Assembly (NCBI GenBank): GCA_032690845.1
Contig: CM064425.1
Location: 38,218,240 to 38,282,239 of the forward strand
DNA length: 64,000 nt
Source: Eleusine coracana subsp. coracana
Lineage: Eukaryota; Streptophyta; Magnoliopsida; Poales; Poaceae
Direction of reading: 5' to 3'
Below, in pieces: positions 32,785 to 45,071 of this stretch. Made by a program: the position numbers and the translations under genes. The number at the start of each line of letters is the position of its first letter. The stretch's first letter is position 1. Under the pieces are notes generated by a model, which saw nothing but the letters and a program-made list of their open reading frames with translations, did not search any database and was not told the DNA's origin.

Positions 32785-33428
32785 AAGGCTATTAGAGACT
32801 TAGTAAACAAATCTATAAGATCGTCACAAGATTTGATTTGCAAGATGTTTATCTCTCTGCTTCATTGAAGCTCATGAGAATAAAACAATTTAGAGGCAAT
32901 GTAATCCTCTCTATGTAACCTGTTTGCATCTATACAACATAAGCTTCATTATCAGTACAGATAATAGCCATTGGTTCAATCGAACCAATACTACATAATC
33001 TTCATACGTAGTTCATCATTCTGAAAAATCAACACTCGTGTAGTGATACTTCAAAACGATAGGTGGAAGTTACCACTAGAATTTGGATGATCTTATTCAA
33101 TGGCTATCACACTATGAAATCAGTCTGAGTACTAGCGTTATGGGGATCAATCATATTTTGCTAGTATCTACATATCCCACAATGGTCATGTCTTGATAGA
33201 CTAAATCAAGATCTCATATGCCATAAAGATATCTTCAGATATCTTCCCTGACTCCCGCCTCATAGCGTTGTAGGAGTAGCGCTTATTCGAAGCTAGCAAG
33301 TTATCCGCAAATGCAATATCACGCCTGTTGCAATTTGCAGGATACAAAAGCGCTTTAATGGCACTAAGATATAGAACTCTAGATTCAATATCTTTATCAA
33401 TCAACCGAAGAAATGCATCAAGCTTCAT
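32785..33428 (-). pseudogene. Copia reverse transcriptase / RNase H remnant
   Basis: On the minus strand, 33428-33201 reads YLSAIKALLYPANCNRRDIAFA and similar, the conserved segment just after Copia reverse transcriptase (usually YL..IGALMYLA..TRPDIAF). About 32975-32880 holds TDNEAY and MQTGYI-like pieces of RNase H, and about 32850-32785 holds ILQIKSCDDLIDLFTKSL, the RNase H C-terminal block. Frame changes and stops separate the pieces. Coding similarity upstream of this is too weak to map. Confidence 0.75.
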
Positions 33429-36400
33429 ACTTCAGAGTTGAATGAACATTAGAGTTCTCTAATATCATTCAGATATTAGTCGACTGATTTAACATTCTCG
33501 AAAGAATGTGCTCAAGTCATAATAGACTTAAGCAAGCATTTGGTTTAACCCAAATCGTTCATCTTAATTCTGTCTTAAGATGTTTACATACGTCTGTCAC
33601 ATGTTGTTCGGAGATGATGTGAAATTCATAAAAGATTTCACTATGAACACCTGTATGCAATCATCATCGAGGAGTAATCTATTCATGGAAAAACTCACTC
33701 TGTCAGTTGAACCACAATCAACTTGACCTTCTGAAGTCATGGAGTGACTTTCACTCTACACAATATATATTGCGATTTATATTTAGATTCAAAGTTTGAA
33801 GTCCATTTAGGACTTACGTGTCCAATCTGTCCAATTCTTTCGATCTACCAATGATCTGAATATAGAAACATAATCTCTACACATATCAGGTCTCTGCCTC
33901 AACCCTTATGCTACAATGCTTCACTATTCACCACCCAATGAAATAAATATTCCATTATACTTCCATCTGGAAGATCATCCAAGGAGAAGGTATCACTTCT
34001 CACTCTAAGCGAAAGCTATTCTCCCTAATTCTCACATCTGGTTCGACCAATTTGAGTGCTCATGCACTCTACCTAGGATTTGGTCTCGATCCAATGTGGA
34101 GTAATCTCGAGGAGAAATATGTCGACATTTTGTAGCATTTGTATTGATCCCATCGAATCAATAATGTATGTGGAAATATTATCCTTATCAACTTCGTGAA
34201 TTTCCCAAGCACTGAACTCAGGATATTCCTTTGACCCAACGCCTTTATTGTATACACAATTTGCTGGTCTTTTGGATGTTAAAATCCATAGGCCTTGGAT
34301 AATAAATATCCGCAAGGAGTCTATCAACAACGAGTTGATTTGCATTTACTGTCTTTGAGGACATTCTCCCCCTGTTCCCGACAAGGTTTGCAAGAAGCTA
34401 TACACATGTGTCCATACTTCTCCCCCTCTTATTTTCGTCTGAGAGTTGAGTGGTTCTTATAAGGTACCTCCACTCGTTCTTCCACATTGACAGCAGGAAC
34501 ATCAATTTAAAGACACCTTTATAACAAGTAAATGCATTGGCAGATAATTTACAAGAGAAATTAATCTCAATTATAAATACTCAGTTCAGAATCTTTAGTA
34601 CGTGGATATGAGGACTGAATATGACAATCTCTCAGATTCCTGGCATTCTTTGTCGTTAAATCTCCCCCTAATGCCTGGAATTGTTCTTTTGTATACAAGC
34701 ATACAGGCAAAAAACTGTCCTGACATTAGAGAATTGACGGATAATGATGCCTCAGGGATCCCCAATTTAATACCTTTGATATATGTTGTAGGGTGGTGAT
34801 ATTGGTATATGTAAATACTTGATATTTGTAGATGGAAAATTCTTGGCATTCACCAAATCTATCCACGTACTAACTGCAACGGAGGGAGCCGTTCTTAGTG
34901 CAGTTCTATGAATTGGAGTATGCGGTTGTGCATGATGCCAGCGAGATGTTAGCAAACCTCAACTCAATATCAGTCATTTCTTTCTTTCGATGAGAAATTT
35001 CACAATCCATTTTAGGTATGGTCACTTGGGACATAGTGCTGTACCTGAATCCTCAAACCTTATAATCATCATTGTAGCTAGGTGAGGTCAATTCAGCAAC
35101 CATGTCCTATTGGATTGATCGAATCCAATATTCAGGGTGATAGCTCATCATTTGAGCAATTTTCTTATCATTTTCATAGTTCTTTTTCTATAAATATGAA
35201 AAATCTGATCAATCCATACAATGGTTTGTTAGTATTCTAAGGTACTAAGAGGACCTTAAAATTAATTTCCATGTGACACATGTAGTGCTCACTATCCAAT
35301 CGAGGATATTAGAAATTTTTATGACCAATAGAATTGACAATAATTTTCTCGTCATCCCTACAGTCGACGACCAAGGCAATCAAGCCAAGTCTTGATATGA
35401 TCAAGATAGAAAATTATCTCTAAGCAATATGCATTATGGGTCTGATTTAGTATAAACCAGATGGTTAGTAGGACGATGCCATATCCGTTACTCTATGGAA
35501 GAAAAACTTCCTCAATGTTGTCATCATTTGTTTCCTCGTGGAAACAAGTTTCAATGGATATCTCTATAGTATGATACTCTCAGAATGAGTACTAATGGGA
35601 ATGATGATAGTGGCATGACATGAGCCTTCTATCAATCAATGCATCGCATCAAGCGATTCCCTAAACATTTCCTCTCCTCTTTATAAGGTAGGAAAATTGT
35701 TTCTTCCTAAATTATAGAGTTTGTGGCGCATCCGCATACAAGGCATTTGTTTCACTACCATTTCATTCATCCCATACTAATCTATATAGATGACGAATTG
35801 CAAAATAATTCTCAACATCATATATATATATCATATATTACTCTCATGTATATCAATGTATTGATATATTCTTGTCATATACAATGTAGTATAGTGACGA
35901 CAACTTTTATATTACAACATATTCTAGGATATGGATCACATATTCATAGGAGGTAGGGAGCCTAGTCATGGTCTCCAAGCATATTCTCCTTGAGCAGGAG
36001 GTTCTCTCTTTGGTCTAAGAGACTAGTTGTTCTTGTTTCTCTTGAAACTCTTTTTGAACAACTGACCTCCCTATCAGGTTAAAGACTAAAGTTCACTTCA
36101 TATCTATATCCTTGACCAGGTTTGCTTTGTCTCATGAATTGATTAATACAATCAAGCACTTAGGAATGGTATTATTCCATAGTTTGTGTAAAGCAACCAT
36201 ACTTATAATGTGTCATTGCATCCATTTGGTGTATGAGGTGCTCGCTTCATGTTGCATTGTATGTTTCTTTACAAGTAAAATTTTGGTTATTGAAACCATC
36301 AAACTTATCTCGGTAAATACTTGCATGGTCTGCATGCTATAACATCCTATGGACAAGAAGTGTATATAGAGACATCTCTATCTTGTTCTCATCTATATAG

Positions 36401-36839
36401 GTTCTTTTACAAAATACAATACAGATGCTATGGACAACATGTTCGTCTTCTTCATAGACCTGGGTTCTAGAGATGAAAGTGTGTCCATTCATGAATCGGT
36501 TCATGAGAGTTCCCTCAAAACACTCAAACTTTCTCCATTTGACACTCAAATATGAGATCCTATGGATATGCTGCCTTATGTCGCATAAGACCATGAGTCT
36601 TGATTGGATCTTTATTATTTGCTCATCTCATACAGAGGATGCAAATCATATTCATTCCATGAGACATCAAACTATGTTTAACATCCTTTCCACATCTTGG
36701 ATAGCTATAGCCATCTATTATAAGTTTATCAAACTCACATCTAGTCATGTTTGACCAACAACATGGATTAGCCATAGATTTAATTCAAAATCATCATGGC
36801 AATGTTGTAATAACCTTGCAAAAAAAATCTTCCTTGTGT
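33429..36839 (-). other. AT-rich interior of the decayed Copia element
   Basis: This presumably derives from the rest of pol, but no integrase or protease motif is clear. Small frames (34073-34345, 36112-36342, 36473-36754 and others) lack recognisable domains. One copy of the CAAGA(A/G)A...AATCTC...ATTG repeat described at 36840 lies at 34551-34574. Confidence 0.4.
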
Positions 36840-37820
36840 GTTAAGCTCAACATAGTTATTCGAGAAATACAAGTTTCTCAGAATACAACGGCAGTGATCA
36901 CACGAAATTTTTGCATATAGTTTAATTTTTTTGGATTAAACTTGATAATTTGCAAGAAATAGAATCTCAATTGCAAATTAGTGATATTACAAAAAACTTA
37001 ATCTCGATTGTAATAAATGATTTTGTAAGAGAAATTAATCTCGATTGCTGCAAGAGAACTCAATCTCGATTGCTATCAATTGACACTGCAAGAAAATTTA
37101 ATCTCAATTGCATCGTCAAAATGTTGTAAAATCTTGTTGTTTATCTTTCAGTTCTACTCAAATTAAGCAAATGGTGACTAATGAGATCGAAGAAAGCATG
37201 GTCTTGCAAGAAAAATTATTCTCAGTTGCCAGATTTCTATTAAACACATGGTTATGTCATTTAGGATGCACATTAGGCAAACACATTAGACATATCTTAT
37301 CTCAACAGTTTCTTAGAAACTAGAGATTTTTCTTACAACATTTAATATCACTTAATATAACACTTCAGTTGTAATAATTACGCAAAATTCAACTCTTGAA
37401 TGTATGCCTCAACATAGATATTAGAGAAATACTAGTTTCTCATAACATAATGGAAGTATCCGCACTAAATTTTGCATTCTCAATTTGCAAGAAACGAAGT
37501 CTCAATCGCAAATTCTCAATTTTGGGAGAAAATAAATCTCTACCCCAAATCTTTAGTATGCAAGAAAATAGTCTCAATTGCTCAATGAGCAAGAAACTTA
37601 ATTCTCAATTGCATAGTCATGATGTGAAAACTCATTGTGTATATCATTTGAATTCTTTCTGAATCAAATATGGCTTTGCAAGAAAATTTAATCTCCATTG
37701 CAAGTCAAAATGTTCTAATGGTTGTTGTGTTTATTCTCTAATTCTACTCAAATTAAGTATATAATACTTAATGAGATCAAATGGTATTGCAAGAGAAAAT
37801 TAATCCTCTATTGCAACACA
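36840..37820. repeat. Cluster of ~12 dispersed CAAGAAA-TTAATCTC-ATTGC repeats inside two ~0.57-kb duplicated blocks
   Basis: A ~24-bp unit close to TGCAAGAAATTTAATCTCAATTGC recurs near 36950, 36988, 37025, 37049, 37087, 37204, 37487, 37559, 37589, 37676 and 37785. Many units begin and end with complementary TTGCA/TGCAA ends. Superimposed is a larger duplication: ctcaacatag at 36847 and 37408, and ttctactcaaattaag at 37152 and 37742, a period of about 560-590 bp. The function is unknown. Confidence 0.7.
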
Positions 37821-38149
37821 TCATCATGTCATGGGAAAACCCATTCGACATAGCTAAACACTTCATTATGTCATGGGATGACCCATACAACATAAATTAC
37901 ACATCAGTACATGGACTGGAGAGTAAGTTACAACCTAAATAACACTATACATAATTACAAAAAAGATCAGGGTCTAATCTGGCTTTTACATTGCACTTTG
38001 TCGGAGGAATGCATTCAAGCAAACTCATGGTGAAATGTTAATTTCACGTAGTGCAATTATTGTTAAAGTCAAGTGGCTAAAACATTTTAGTAGAATTTAC
38101 ATCAAAATTCCATAATTACAGGAACCTTAGGGGCTCTACTATAAAATGG

Positions 38150-39435
38150 CCAGATGCCTGTCAGAGCCAACGTAATAGGCCAGCCCACGCACCGACAGGC
38201 AGTGACAGTGGCCGAGCCCATCGGCCAGGATACTCAGTGTCGTATGGGCCAAGACAACAATCTGGGATACAGCCCAGTCGGCCTTTCGGCCTGGAAGCTA
38301 GGTGCGCATGACGCGCTCAGTGGTGGTGGCGGCCTAGCCCACGCACCGACACAAAGTGGCATCAGCCCGGCCCAGCAAACGAGAGTGGTCTAACTCACCC
38401 GCCGCTGCAGCCCGCCAATGGCAAGCCCGGCCGTCTCCAGCGTGAGCCACGTGCTCTAGTGGCAGCGAGCGGCGCCTCCGACGCGCCGTGCTCGCGTCTT
38501 GACGAGCCGCATCTGCGCCACGGCAGGCTCGCGCTTCGGCGAGCCATCTGCATAGGTGCAGATGAGCCACGCTTGCGCCTCAGCGAGCCCGCGACCGTCT
38601 CTCCGGCCTTCCTCCTCCGACGAGCAACCTGCCTCTTCGGCGAATCGCCCGCTTCCGACGACCCCTCCATTCCGGAGAGCCGTCCTCGTCTCCAATGAGC
38701 GCCGCTTCAGGTGGATCCACCGTCGTAGCAGTCACGCGGTCGTTCGGCCGTTGCGTACCGCCGACGCCTTCCCGCACAACACGCTGCTCCCAAGGTCGGC
38801 TGCAACCGCTGGGAGCGCTCGCTTGCGGCACTGCGTCTTGTGTAGTTGTGCTGTGTGAGCGCCGTCATTGAGGCCTGGCTGGGCCTTCTCCGTCGGCGTG
38901 TGTCGCTGCTTCTTCCGAGCGGAAGCAACTGCCTCTCTATCGCGGGCCGTGTTGTGCGTCGTCACGGCCAGGCCATGGGCGCCTCCGTATGTAGGTCCCG
39001 CCTTCGAGGCCTCACCAAGATTCGTCAAGCCCGTGCAGCATGAGTGGCCATCAACGCCTCCGAGAACGAATGTCCGCCATCCAGTCGTCATCGGGTCCGG
39101 TGTAGCACCAGTGCTGTGGGTCCTGAGGAGTGCCTGGTGGCCGCCGTCGCTAGGCCGTCGACGCCTCCGAAAATGGAGGTCCGCCGTCCATGTCTTATCG
39201 GCGAGCCCCGCGAAGTCATGCTGTGTTGGTGGTCCACTTTGACTCATGACGCGTGAGCGCCCCCAAGCTGCCATTACAATCGCTGGGAATAGCTTCCGCC
39301 TCTTCCATGAGGGCCATGGGCGCCGTGTGGTGGCCAGTCCGGCCGCCATGGTCTCTTCGGCAGCCACGCAGCTCGTCAGGATGATAGAGGTCCGAGAGGG
39401 CGTCTCGACCATCAGCCATCCGTCACTCGTCAAAT
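38150..39435. other. GC-rich island inside the AT-rich decayed Copia element
   Basis: Base composition changes abruptly to strongly GC-rich with many CG dinucleotides, then returns to AT-rich. Many overlapping frames exist on both strands (longest 38732-39433 minus, 233 codons), as expected from GC-rich DNA with few stops. None has a recognisable domain. It could be gag or leader sequence of the Copia element, a captured gene fragment, or a separate insertion. No clear terminal inverted repeats or target duplication were found at its edges. Confidence 0.45.
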
Positions 39436-39838
39436 CCTAGGGAAAATGAGGACTTCCACGAATGGGGAAACGGTTAAACTCCATCGGCAGTTGTAAGTAA
39501 ATCATGGTATTACCCGATAGATTTGCAGTCCTGCATGCCCAATCCTCTTCAGATGGTTCTTCAGGCCGTAAGGCCTGTTCTTGATTTGCCTAATCAAATG
39601 CTGTCTTTTGTTGCAGATTCACGCAACAACTCCATGCTCGTTGATGCCAAGAAAAAAGATGAAGAAATGTTTCTCCATTCTTGTCGATTTCTTCTGGTAT
39701 GAGGCTAGCGTGCCTCTTTACTGGTTGTCTTCTTGCCGAGTTCCTGTTATCGCCGAGTAAGTAGCGGTTGACGAGTTCTTTGTTTCTCGTAGAGATCGAG
39801 TCTGAACAAGTGCCCAGTGCAGAGCATGCATGATAACG

Positions 39839-40034
39839 TGTTAAAATAAAGGGACACATAATATAGTCTAATAAGTAATTATTTTCATTATCACTATAGA
39901 GTTTACAATTTATACCTAGAGGGGACCAATGAACGCGTTTGTTCAGACACATGTGAACACACATATAACTTAACCATTAAGTTTTCAAATGTGAACACGA
40001 GTATCAACTTGATCATCAAGTTTTCTTCTTAACA
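39839..40034 (-). repeat. 5' LTR of the decayed Copia element
   Basis: 196 bp from tgttaaaataaaggg to cttcttaaca, the partner of 32194-32370. The primer-like site is immediately below it at about 39818-39838 (minus strand). Confidence 0.85.
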
Positions 40035-40419
40035 AATTAGAATTGAATATTTTTTGTAAAATACGGAAACTGAATTTTTTTCTGTAAATGTACCATTGAA
40101 ATTTCACCATGCAAGCTAGTTAACACTGTCTCACTATGATTTGTTCGAGAAACCAGTGCACATTTCAAAAGTTGCTAGCAGCTACACCAGTCTCTCATAT
40201 GAAGACATGCAAATTTTGGAAGTACTCATATGTTCTGATATTGATGTCGGACATGAAATTTCTACTAGCTGCAAGTATTTTATTGGTTGGAACGAGTGTC
40301 TCATATGGAGGGAGTACAGCATTGCACAATATATAATGTAGTAAAAACATTGTATACAGATCAGCTAACAAAATTTTGACATATGAATAGTTTATCGGCA
40401 GGTAGGTAAAAGGAAATAA

Positions 40420-40614
40420 GACTGACTCCAACAAGGAGAGCCAATTTGGAGAGGCAAATATAGGGATGCCTTACATGTACAGTAACAAAAGAGACATCCA
40501 TTTCACATGTACTCCGTGCTAGTTTCGAGAAACAAATCGAGCATTTTGCCTTTGAGGAGAGAGGTGAAATTTTGGCTTTGCACCCCCTATTGCCTATCCT
40601 TGTTGGACTCAGTC
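40420..40614. mobile_element. Tourist-like (PIF/Harbinger) MITE
   Basis: This 195-bp element has terminal inverted repeats GACTGACTCCAACAAGGA / its complement with one mismatch (GACTGAGTCCAACAAGGA). TAA flanks it at 40417-40419 and 40615-40617, the 3-bp duplication of PIF/Harbinger elements. It is non-coding. Confidence 0.82.
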
Positions 40615-40617
40615 TAA

Positions 40618-41118
40618 GGCTAACTTGTAGTATTATTTTTCGTAGTACTTAATATAGCACAGCAGAATCTTGCGAAGTTATTTGTCATTATGATGAATTA
40701 AAGGTATCCACTGTTAACTGAAAAGCCCTAGTTCCAAGCACTTAAAGGTTTTGTAATGATATACCAAAATGGCATCCATAGAATGACATCTTCTATATCT
40801 TTCCTGAAGAGACAGGTATAGAAGTGCCCAGTTCTGCTCTTTTTGTTCAAAAAATAAAATACGTTGCTCCTTAATGTGACATTATACTCAAGTGCATGCC
40901 AAATTATTTAACAACATCAACTTCACAATACTATGCTGTCTATGGTACTTGCATTTGCACAGATCAACAAGAAAGACAGCTCACGGATCGGCAACCAGAG
41001 TTGAAAAGCGAGCGATATTATATGAAAATGACACAAGAAAAACATAATGGGTCACCAGAATCATTTACTCAAACCCAAATTGTAATGCCTAATGCAAGCT
41101 TGCAACCCAACCAGATAT
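40618..41118. other. Unassigned intergenic DNA
   Basis: No gene or repeat was recognised. The 41119-41123 bases cgtgc are the target duplication of the next element. Confidence 0.4.
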
Positions 41119-41123
41119 CGTGC

Positions 41124-41490
41124 TGATGGAATAAGTCCTGTACTGTTGGTCTTGGTCTTTATTTGACTACTGGTCCTTGTCTAGAACAGCATCTTAATCC
41201 TTGTATAGGACAACATCTTGGTCATTATATAGGACAGCATAGAATAGTATCTAGGATAACATCTAGGACTGCATTAGATCATCTAGAACTGCACTTGCTT
41301 TATGCTTTTAGACTAGCATCTTAGACTAACATCTTAGCATATGCTAGTTGCCTTGGCCAGCTATAAATATGTATCCACAATTCTTTATGTTGGCATGGCA
41401 TTCTGTGAGTTGTGTGAGAAATAAACTAGAAAATTGCCCCATCTCTTAGTGTCATCCTCTCTGATGAGGGTCACAGTCCATCTACTAACA
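41124..41490 (+). repeat. 5' LTR of the Copia element
   Basis: 367 bp, with a TATA-like box CTATAAATAT at 41361-41370. It is longer than the 3' LTR, mainly from duplicated 'gacagcat/aacatctagga'-like blocks in its first half. Confidence 0.9.
41361..41370 (+). promoter_or_regulatory. TATA-like box in the Copia 5' LTR
   Basis: CTATAAATAT is conserved in the 3' LTR near 54221-54230 and is correctly oriented for transcription of the element. Confidence 0.55.
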
Positions 41491-41492
41491 TC

Positions 41493-41504
41493 TGGTATCA
41501 GAGC
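41493..41504 (+). other. Primer-binding site of the Copia element
   Basis: TGGTATCAGAGC, complementary to initiator tRNA-Met, two bases after the 5' LTR. Confidence 0.93.
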
Positions 41505-41639
41505 CGTGCTATCATGTAGCCTGAAGATCTCCTGCTCATCTCCCTCCCTAGCCCCTCGGCCAATAGCAAGAACATCGGCTGTCCCTGCACATCCCTCTTC
41601 CCCAGCGCAGACGAGCACCAGCCCGTCTGAGGTAGCCTC

Positions 41640-42860
41640 CACCCCATGCAGCAGCCCCCGCAGTGGCGCGCCATGTCCGCAGGACATTCTCGGCGTTCGG
41701 TCGCCTCGAGCAAGCGGCTTCGGCAGGAGGCCGAGCTCACCACAATAGAGGAGCGCGAGTGTACAGATGCAAGGGCGTCAAGGCTGGCAACGGCGGAGCT
41801 GCCAGCAACAAGGGCGGAGGCGGTGGCAGCGGCGACGACAGACCTTGAGGCTCTACGTGGCAGCAGCGTCGACGGCTCTATGGCTCTGTCGCTGATGGCA
41901 GCAGCGACAGAGAGCTCAGGGAGCTAGAGGTGGCGCGGGAGCAAGAGGCAGCACAGGCAGTGTGACTCTCCCTCCCCGGACCGACGTCGTTGTCACCACG
42001 GGATCCATGCTATCATCAGAGAGGTCGGCCCCGGTGGCGGGTGGCCTACCCTCACCAAGACCAACTACGTCAAGTGGGCTACTTGATGAGGGTGAGGCTC
42101 CAGGTGCGGCACATGTGGGATGCAGTCTGGTACGGTGACGTCGACTACGATGATGACTGACGGGCACTGGATGCCCTCATCGTTGTAGTCTCGCCTGAGA
42201 CGTAGTTCATGCTTTCCAAGAAGCGGACTGCCAAGGAGGCCTGGACGCCATCGCTGCGACACGCATTGGTAGCGATCGCGCCCGTAGGTCCACACTACAA
42301 GCACTTCACGATGAGTGGAAGAACCTGACCTTCAAACCAGGTGAGGATGTTGATGATTTTGCTCTTCGTCTCCACACTTTGCTACAAAAGGTGGTGCAAT
42401 TCGGCAACGACACCTACGACAAGGAGAGAGCTGTCGAGAAGCTCCTGCGCTGCGTCCCCGAGAGGTACAAGCTAATCGCTCGCTCGATCGAGTCGATGAT
42501 GAACCTCTCCACGATGTCGATCGAGGAGGCGATAGGTCATCTCAATGTCATCGACAATGATGAGCCACGGCCTCACTCGGGGACCTATCACCATCGGCGG
42601 AAAGTTCCATCTCACCCAGGAGTAGTGGGAGGCCTGCCAGGGTGGCGAGAAGGAGTCTTCCTCCTCGACAAGCGGCCACAAGCATGACACGCCGCACAAG
42701 GCCCGCGGAGGCGCTCAGGGCGGAAACGCTCAGGGTGGTGCCGTCGGTAAGCGCAAGCCGCCACGAGACGACACCTGCCACAACTGTGGCAAGACGCCAC
42801 TAGGCCAGGGACTGTCGACAGCCACAACGCGACCAGACCCAGGCCCAGGCCCATGTCACA
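41640..42860 (+). pseudogene. Copia Gag remnant
   Basis: The recognisable core is about 42310-42690: DEWKNLTFKPGEDVDDFALR, then LLRCVPERYKLIARSIES, then MSIEEAIGHL, as in Copia Gag (UBN2 type). A zinc knuckle begins DTCHNCGK near 42770 but shifts frame, and its expected H-W-A-R-D-C half carries TAG in place of the tryptophan codon. Upstream (41640-42300) the frame is broken and GC-rich. It is non-functional. Confidence 0.72.
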
Positions 42861-42863
42861 TAG

Positions 42864-45071
42864 GTGGAGGAGGAGGAGCCAGCTCTGCTCCTAGCGCACG
42901 TGAGCATCGAGCTACCTCTAGTGGCATCACCCGCAGCAGCTCTCCTCCACCTTGACGAGTCGAAGGCACGCGCCTTCCTCGGTGACGACTCCAACAACGA
43001 CAAGTGTGACGAGTGGTGCCTCAACACCGGTGCCATGCATCACATGACCAAACGACGAGAGTACTTCACTGAGCTTGACTCGAGTGCCCAAGGCTCTGTC
43101 AAGTTCGGGGACGCCTCCGACATGGAGATCAAGGGCGTCGGCTCCATCATCTTCACCGCTAAGTCTGGTAAGCACAGGCTGTTCATTGGAGTCTACTACA
43201 TCCCCGCGCTGAGGAACTCCATCATCAGCTTGGGACTGCTGGATGAGAACGGCTCGCACATGGAGATCAAGTCCGAGGTCATGAGGATTTGGGATTGTCA
43301 TCACCGCCTTCTTGCAAAGGTAACCAGAGGTGCAAATCGACTCTACATCCTCAGTGTGCAGGTGGCACAACCCATTTGCCTCGCAGCTCGTCATCCCGAC
43401 GAGGCGTGGCAGTGGCACAAGCGCTTCGGGCACCTTCACTTCAAGGCCATGAAGCAGCTCAGTGCCAAGGAGATGGTGCAAGGCCTTCCGTGCCTTGACC
43501 ATGTGGAGCAGTTCTGTGATGTCTACGTGCTGACAAAGCAGAGGCGTCTTTCCTTCCCTCATAGACGAGCTTCAGAGCCAAGGAGCGGCTCGAGCTTGTG
43601 CATGGGGACTTGTGTGGCCCGGTTACTTTGGCCACACCAGGAGGACGACGCTACTTCCTGCTGCTTGTCGATGACCTCTCCCACAACATGTGGGTGATGG
43701 TCCTCGGTAGCAAGGGAGAGGTTGCGGACACCATCAGGCGCGCACAAGTTCCTGCGGAGGCGGAGTGCGGCCGCAAGCTGCATGTTGCGCACTGACAACA
43801 GCGGTGAGTTCACGATAGCTGAATTCACGTCGTACTGCGCGGATGAGGGACTCTGTGTCATACAGTCCACAGCAGAACGACATTGTCAAGCGGCATAACC
43901 AGACGGTGGTGGGGATGGCCTGGGCCCTCCTCAAGGAGAGCGGGATGCCAGCTATCTTCTGGGGACACGTAGTGGTGACCGTTGTCTACATCCTCAACCG
44001 CTCGCCCATCAAGGCCCTTGACAGTAGGACGCCATACGAGGTGTGGCACGGGCGCAAGCCGACGGTCTCCCACCTATGGACCTTCGGTTGCCTCACGTTC
44101 ACCAAGGAGCTTGACCACATCGGGAAGCTCGACAACAGGAGCACTACGGGAGTGTTCATTGGCTACACGGAGGGCTCGAAGGCCACATTCACAACCCGGA
44201 GACATAGCGTGTGCATACGGTGCGTGACATAGTGTTCAACGAAGGGCAAGGATGGGCATGGGACAAGGTGGTAGATGACAACTCGACTCTGACGTACAAC
44301 TCTACTGCCGAGTACATTCATTTTGAGGAAACAGGGGGAGCAGGCAGCTCCCCCTCACCAAGCATCACCGAGCCTCCACCGACTCCGACGCCCACTACTC
44401 CGACAACAACACGTTCTCCTACCACGACTCCGGTCGCGACCAGTTCATACTCAATACTACCACAGCCGACGTCCCCACGCACTCCAGCACTGACAGCCAC
44501 TCCTCCAAGCACGTCTACTCCAACACCAACTCGTGTCGAGCAAAACCCTATGGAATTTGCCATTCCGCTATCTCATGACGAGGAGCGCATCGACACGTAC
44601 CACGATGGCAAGCCATTGCGATATCGTATGATGGAGGACATCCTCGGCGATCATTCAATGCCGAGACCGACGCTTCATGATCTGGAGGTGCAGTTGCACC
44701 TTGCTTACGACGACGGTGAGCCTCAGTCTTTTGGTCTTTTGCAAAGACCGAGAGACACGACACATGGTGTGTTGCGATGCAGTCAGAGATGGACGCAATT
44801 GCGGATAATAGCACTTGGGAGCTTGCTGACCTCCCTCGTGGTCACTGCGATATCACCCTTAAGTGGGTGTTCAAGCTAAAGAGGGATGAAGTAGGCGCCA
44901 TCGTCAAGCAAGAGGCTCGCTTGGTGGCATGCAGCTTCGTGTAGCAGGAGGGGATCGACTTCGATGATGCCTTCGCCCCCGTAGCACGGATGGAGTCCGT
45001 GCGACTCCTCCTGGCACTAGCTGTCCAGGAAGGCTGGTGCGTCCATCACATGGATGTCAAGTCGACGTTCC
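42864..45071 (+). pseudogene. Copia pol, 5' part: protease, integrase and start of reverse transcriptase
   Basis: The protease motif reads WCLNTGAMHHMT near 43014-43050: the catalytic Asp is replaced by Asn (codon AAC). GAG-pre-integrase WHKRFGHL follows near 43410. The integrase pieces, in shifting frames, are HGDLCGP near 43600, RTDNSGEF near 43795 and YSPQQNDIVKRHN near 43860, then the GRKPTVSHLWTFGC block. Reverse transcriptase begins near 44770 with DAIADNSTWELADLP and runs to HHMDVKSTF, where the Gypsy element interrupts it at 45071. A TAG at about 44944 and several frameshifts disable it. Confidence 0.85.

Larger units (their letters stand above)
32194..40034 (-). mobile_element. Highly decayed Copia element with short LTRs
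   Basis: Short LTRs at 32194-32370 (177 bp) and 39839-40034 (196 bp) share tgttaaaataaaggg at one end and cttcttaaca at the other. The purine run ATGGGGAAG (minus) adjoins the lower LTR at 32371-32380. A cgttatcatgcatgctctgc primer-like site adjoins the upper one, so orientation is minus. The flanking 5 bp are aattg and aatta, a probable duplication with one change. Internally, RNase H and reverse-transcriptase fragments survive near the lower end, while the middle is AT-rich with repeats and a GC-rich island. The 7.8-kb length is large for Copia, suggesting internal insertions. Confidence 0.8.

Noticed and set aside
38732..39433. 233-codon minus-strand frame as a gene
   Set aside because: It lies in a GC-rich block where long chance frames occur on both strands; composition is low-complexity and no domain is recognisable.
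42927..43562. 211-codon minus-strand frame
   Set aside because: It is antisense to the Copia protease and pre-integrase coding region.
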